Assembly (NCBI GenBank): GCA_001953115.1 | Contig: LSSL01006790.1 | Coordinates: 1-26,997, forward strand | From: Smittium mucronatum | Lineage: Eukaryota > Kickxellomycota > Harpellomycetes > Harpellales > Legeriomycetaceae | Direction: 5' to 3' | Length of the DNA: 26,997 nt | Shown here: one piece after another, positions 25,029-26,997 of the stretch | Layout: each line of letters begins with the position of its first letter | Numbering within the stretch: the first letter of the stretch is position 1 | Position numbers and translations under genes: made by a program | The notes under the pieces: generated by a model | Database searches by the model: none | The model's input: the letters and a program-made list of their open reading frames with translations, nothing else | Told to the model about the DNA's origin: nothing

Positions 25029-25635
25029 TTAGAATATCTGGTAGGCATCCATTTTTGTTTTCCCGATATCATTGAGGTCAGATTTTACAATATATTTTAG
25101 CAGCTTAAGATTGATCCAGGTTAGTTTTTGGGTGATATTATTGAAAAACGTCCACTGGTGAATTTTAGACCGTTTATTTTTATTTTTCTTGTAGACTATT
25201 GTTATTTTTGTTTCACATTTTGAATTTTGAACACAAATTTTTTTTATCCATCTTGTACTGCCTTTCACCCGTGTTGCCATTCTGGCCTTGGTGGCTGACC
25301 TAATGAAGTTGGCTATCCAAGTTTTTACTCTTGAACATTTGTGATATGAGCGTTCTCAAGAATTGCTGGTTTTTAAAAATATATATTTTATCCCCAGGTT
25401 GGTTCGGGATCTTTAAATGACGGCATAATTGCTCAAATCAGCAACCAGTAGGATAGCTTTATCGATTTCAGCTTGGATCGGTATGATTCTGGTTTATTTC
25501 ATGCCAAAGTTCTCACCTCCATAACAGCCAATAGGCATCAGAACCAATTTTATAAATTTTTATTTTAGGTTTATAGGTACTTCTCCGTGTTTTATCAAGC
25601 TGTTTTCACCGTAGAAATCCTTTCTGGCCTTAATT
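25029..25635 (-). pseudogene. C-terminal region of the LINE polyprotein, four stops
   Basis: A single frame runs from about 25635 to the TAA at 25029-25031, interrupted at 25560, 25494, 25413 and 25356. The last 108 codons are uninterrupted and include a Met at 25280-25278 that is probably not a genuine start, since the similarity to an ongoing protein (KTWIANFIRSATKARMA) begins upstream of it. The region is rich in Lys, Arg and Trp, as expected for a nucleic-acid-binding C terminus. Two cysteines five residues apart (CVQNSKC) could be remains of a zinc-binding motif, but the full Cys-His pattern of R2/R4-type elements is not seen. No catalytic endonuclease residues can be assigned. Confidence 0.7.
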
Positions 25636-25764
25636 TTTTTTATTCTTTATTTTCCCAGAAACCTCCCATTTATTATTCGTTGTGTGCCCCAAATATGTAT
25701 AATGTTCAGTATTTGTGATTTTTTTGGATTTTTAATATTAGATCTGATGATTTAATACCGGTGA
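25636..25764 (-). pseudogene. RT thumb segment of the LINE, two frames
   Basis: After the palm, similarity to a LINE thumb continues as FTGIKSS in one frame (about 25764-25715) and, after another slip near 25712, as YTYLG (25687-25701) with KWEVSGKI beyond it. The YxYLG motif is a usual landmark downstream of the palm in non-LTR reverse transcriptases. The second frame ends at a stop just past an eight-base T run (about 25632-25640 on the plus strand), where a length change in the homopolymer is the simplest explanation for the next frameshift. Confidence 0.7.
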
Positions 25765-26188
25765 AATTCATTATCCTTGCACTTTGATGCATTTATATTC
25801 GTCTTCCATATATTCGATCAATCAGTTATTTGATTTAATGAAAATTGCATATTGATATCGGATCCGGCCAATAGAACTGCATCATCTGCAAATTATGATC
25901 CAGATATCCTAGAGGTAAGCCCAGGGAAACACACACGTTGAATTTCCTTGAAAAGATTGTTAATATAAAAATCGAATAATATTGGTGAGGCTGGGCAGCC
26001 TTGTCTATGCCTAAATAGGTGGTCAGTAGATTTGGATACAATATCTTTAATTTTAACAGATATTTTCGGAGACCTGTTTAGACCTCAGATAGCAGTGAGT
26101 AACTTCCCTCCGATCCCAATGGTATTCATTTTGTCTAGCAGAGCGGTGTGAGTAATTCGATCCTAGGCTTTGTTATAGTCGATATAAA
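25765..26188 (-). pseudogene. RT palm segment of the LINE, frameshifted, four stops
   Basis: Reading one frame over from the upstream fragment, the motif A sequence YIDYNKA (26166-26186), motif B RQGCPASPILF (25974-26006) and motif C FADD (25881-25892) occur in the correct order and spacing. The aspartates of motifs A and C coordinate the catalytic metals in reverse transcriptases and are still encoded. The segment is interrupted by stops at 26163-26165 (TAG right after motif A), 26085-26087 (TGA), 25893-25895 (TAA just before FADD) and 25818-25820 (TGA). An apparent 68-codon open frame at 25835-26041 is only an out-of-frame shadow. It is a dead copy, but motif-level constraint is still legible. 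Confidence 0.88.
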
Positions 26189-26997
26189 ATATTTAGGTTT
26201 TTTATTTATTTTTTTTATTCGCCTCGAAATTTCGTATAGGGTGGTCGCTTGGGCAGCGCACTCTTCAAAATTTCGGAATCCAGCCTGTTCCTTTACTAAT
26301 ATTTCATATTTTTTATCGATATGAGCCAATTTGGTAGCTACTATTTTGGATAATAGCTTTGAAAGGGTTGGAATCAGCGAAATTCCCCGATAATTATTCG
26401 GGTCTTTCATATCTCCCTTTTTAGGTACCGGCACTACAATACTAGTGTCCATATTAGTTGGGATTTCCCCAGAATCGTACATAATATTGATAATTTTGAA
26501 AATAATTTTTGCCATTTTCGACTCAAGAATTTTTTCGGAGACCACCAGTTTCCATACGTCACTGGGTATTTCATCAGAGCCAGGATCCTTGTTATTAGGT
26601 GTATCACTTAATGTCATGGTGATATCAGACCATTTGATGCTAGTGTAGCATTCTGGGAAGTAGTCGCAGTCGGTAATTAGCAGTGATTCCCACTTAGTGG
26701 CACTGCAGCTATTCCCAGTAGAATCATTGGCCAATTCACCAAAATGATTATTCCAAATTTCAAGCTTTTTGATTTTTTCAGTTATAATATTTTTATTTTT
26801 ATCATACACTGGGCCGTCTGAAATGCTCCTGAGCGTGTTCCCGGTGTATGATTTGATGGTTCTCCAGTAGTTTCTGGAGTCATTATTGACGATTTGATCG
26901 TATAGTAATTTCATTTTTTTATCGTAGTAAATTTTGCGATCAGATTTTATTGCATTAATTGCGTTAGATTTGGCAATTACGTAATCTATTTTGTCGA
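26135..26997 (-). pseudogene. LINE polyprotein fragment: N-terminal region and RT fingers
   Basis: The frame is open for 286 codons from the right edge (first full codon 26995-26993). An internal ATG at 26914-26912 is not the real start: 27 sense codons precede it without a stop. Numbering from that Met, KDPGSDEIPSDVWKL (109-123) is the RT block around KxPGxDxIP; PVPKKGD (162-168) and NYRGISLIPTLSKLL (174-188) form the fingers motif; EQAGFR (209-214) precedes the palm. After residue ~242 the frame slips by -1 and 17 unrelated residues lead to the stop at 26135. The catalytic palm follows in the next frame, so this fragment alone cannot be an active reverse transcriptase. The 5' part of the element lies outside the window. 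Confidence 0.88.

Larger units (their letters stand above)
25029..26997 (-). mobile_element. Non-LTR (R4/Dong-like) retrotransposon remnant, 5' end outside window
   Basis: About 655 codons of a single degenerate polyprotein can be followed from the right edge to a stop at 25029-25031. Order along the minus strand: N-terminal region and RT fingers (26995 to about 26190), RT palm with all three motif blocks (about 26190-25765), thumb with a YLG-type motif (25687-25701), then a basic, tryptophan-containing C-terminal region. The reading frame changes at about 26188, 25765, 25712 and 25635. In-frame stops lie at 26163, 26085, 25893, 25818, 25560, 25494, 25413 and 25356. The layout, with no gag-protease-RNase H signature, indicates a LINE. 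The EQAGFRNFEEC block recalls R4/Dong-clade elements, which carry a C-terminal restriction-like endonuclease; that domain is not confidently visible here. The clade call is from memory of family motifs. No A-tail or target-site duplication was found at the 3' end. Confidence 0.85.

Noticed and set aside
25835..26041. Minus-strand 68-codon open frame inside the LINE
   Set aside because: It is out of frame with the RT palm, whose motifs B and C are read from the same bases in another frame; a shadow.
26166..26190. Programmed -1 ribosomal frameshift between the RT fingers and palm
   Set aside because: The T-rich slip site is tempting, but three further frameshifts and eight stops downstream make mutational decay the simpler reading.
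26445..26648. Plus-strand 67-codon open frame
   Set aside because: Antisense to the open RT fingers region; no independent evidence.
26135..26914. A complete 259-residue protein starting at the ATG at 26914
   Set aside because: The same frame stays open upstream to the window edge and the last 17 residues follow a frameshift, so neither end is natural.
1..26997. CRISPR array, bacterial operons or prophage
   Set aside because: No regularly spaced repeats, no ribosome binding sites with coding runs, and the only protein similarity is to a eukaryotic-type LINE.

Overview
The window is an extremely AT-rich eukaryotic sequence (by eye well under 20% G+C). It has no convincing intact cellular gene, no recognisable tRNA or rRNA, no CRISPR array and no bacterial operon structure. 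Every stretch that stands out by base composition looks like a mobile element or its relic. The organism cannot be named with certainty. The broken reverse transcriptase at the right end reads like an R4/Dong-type non-LTR retrotransposon, a type known from microsporidia as well as insects and nematodes. With the very AT-rich background, this fits a large, repeat-laden microsporidian-like genome, but another AT-rich eukaryote (an anaerobic fungus or other protist, for example) is not excluded.

Layout. (1) Positions 1-325 hold the end of an unidentified, GC-richer repeat running off the left edge. (2) Positions 16369-16660 hold a second, heavily decayed copy of the same repeat in the same orientation and nearly colinear (landmarks 230 bp apart in one, 231 bp in the other). 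(3) Two copies of a short SINE-like retroposon lie at 9453-9609 and 20829-20975. They share the same 5' start, an AT-rich body and an A-tail, and each is flanked by its own 12-13 bp target-site duplication. (4) The right end, about 25029-26997 on the minus strand, is a non-LTR retrotransposon ORF cut by the window edge. Its first 286 codons are open; the rest is broken by at least four frameshifts and eight in-frame stops, yet the reverse transcriptase motifs can still be read. Next to its 3' end is a perfect 14-bp inverted repeat (24949-24989). (5) The remaining ~24 kb is AT-rich DNA with homopolymer runs, microsatellites and one strong hairpin (8657-8687), and no gene I can support.

Taken together, this is a gene desert shaped by repeated retroposon insertion followed by mutational decay toward A+T. 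The elements form an apparent age series: the SINE-like copies are youngest (duplications still legible), the LINE ORF is intermediate, and the relic at 16369 is oldest. The SINE-like elements probably depended on a LINE for mobilisation, but nothing here shows that the LINE at the right end was their partner.
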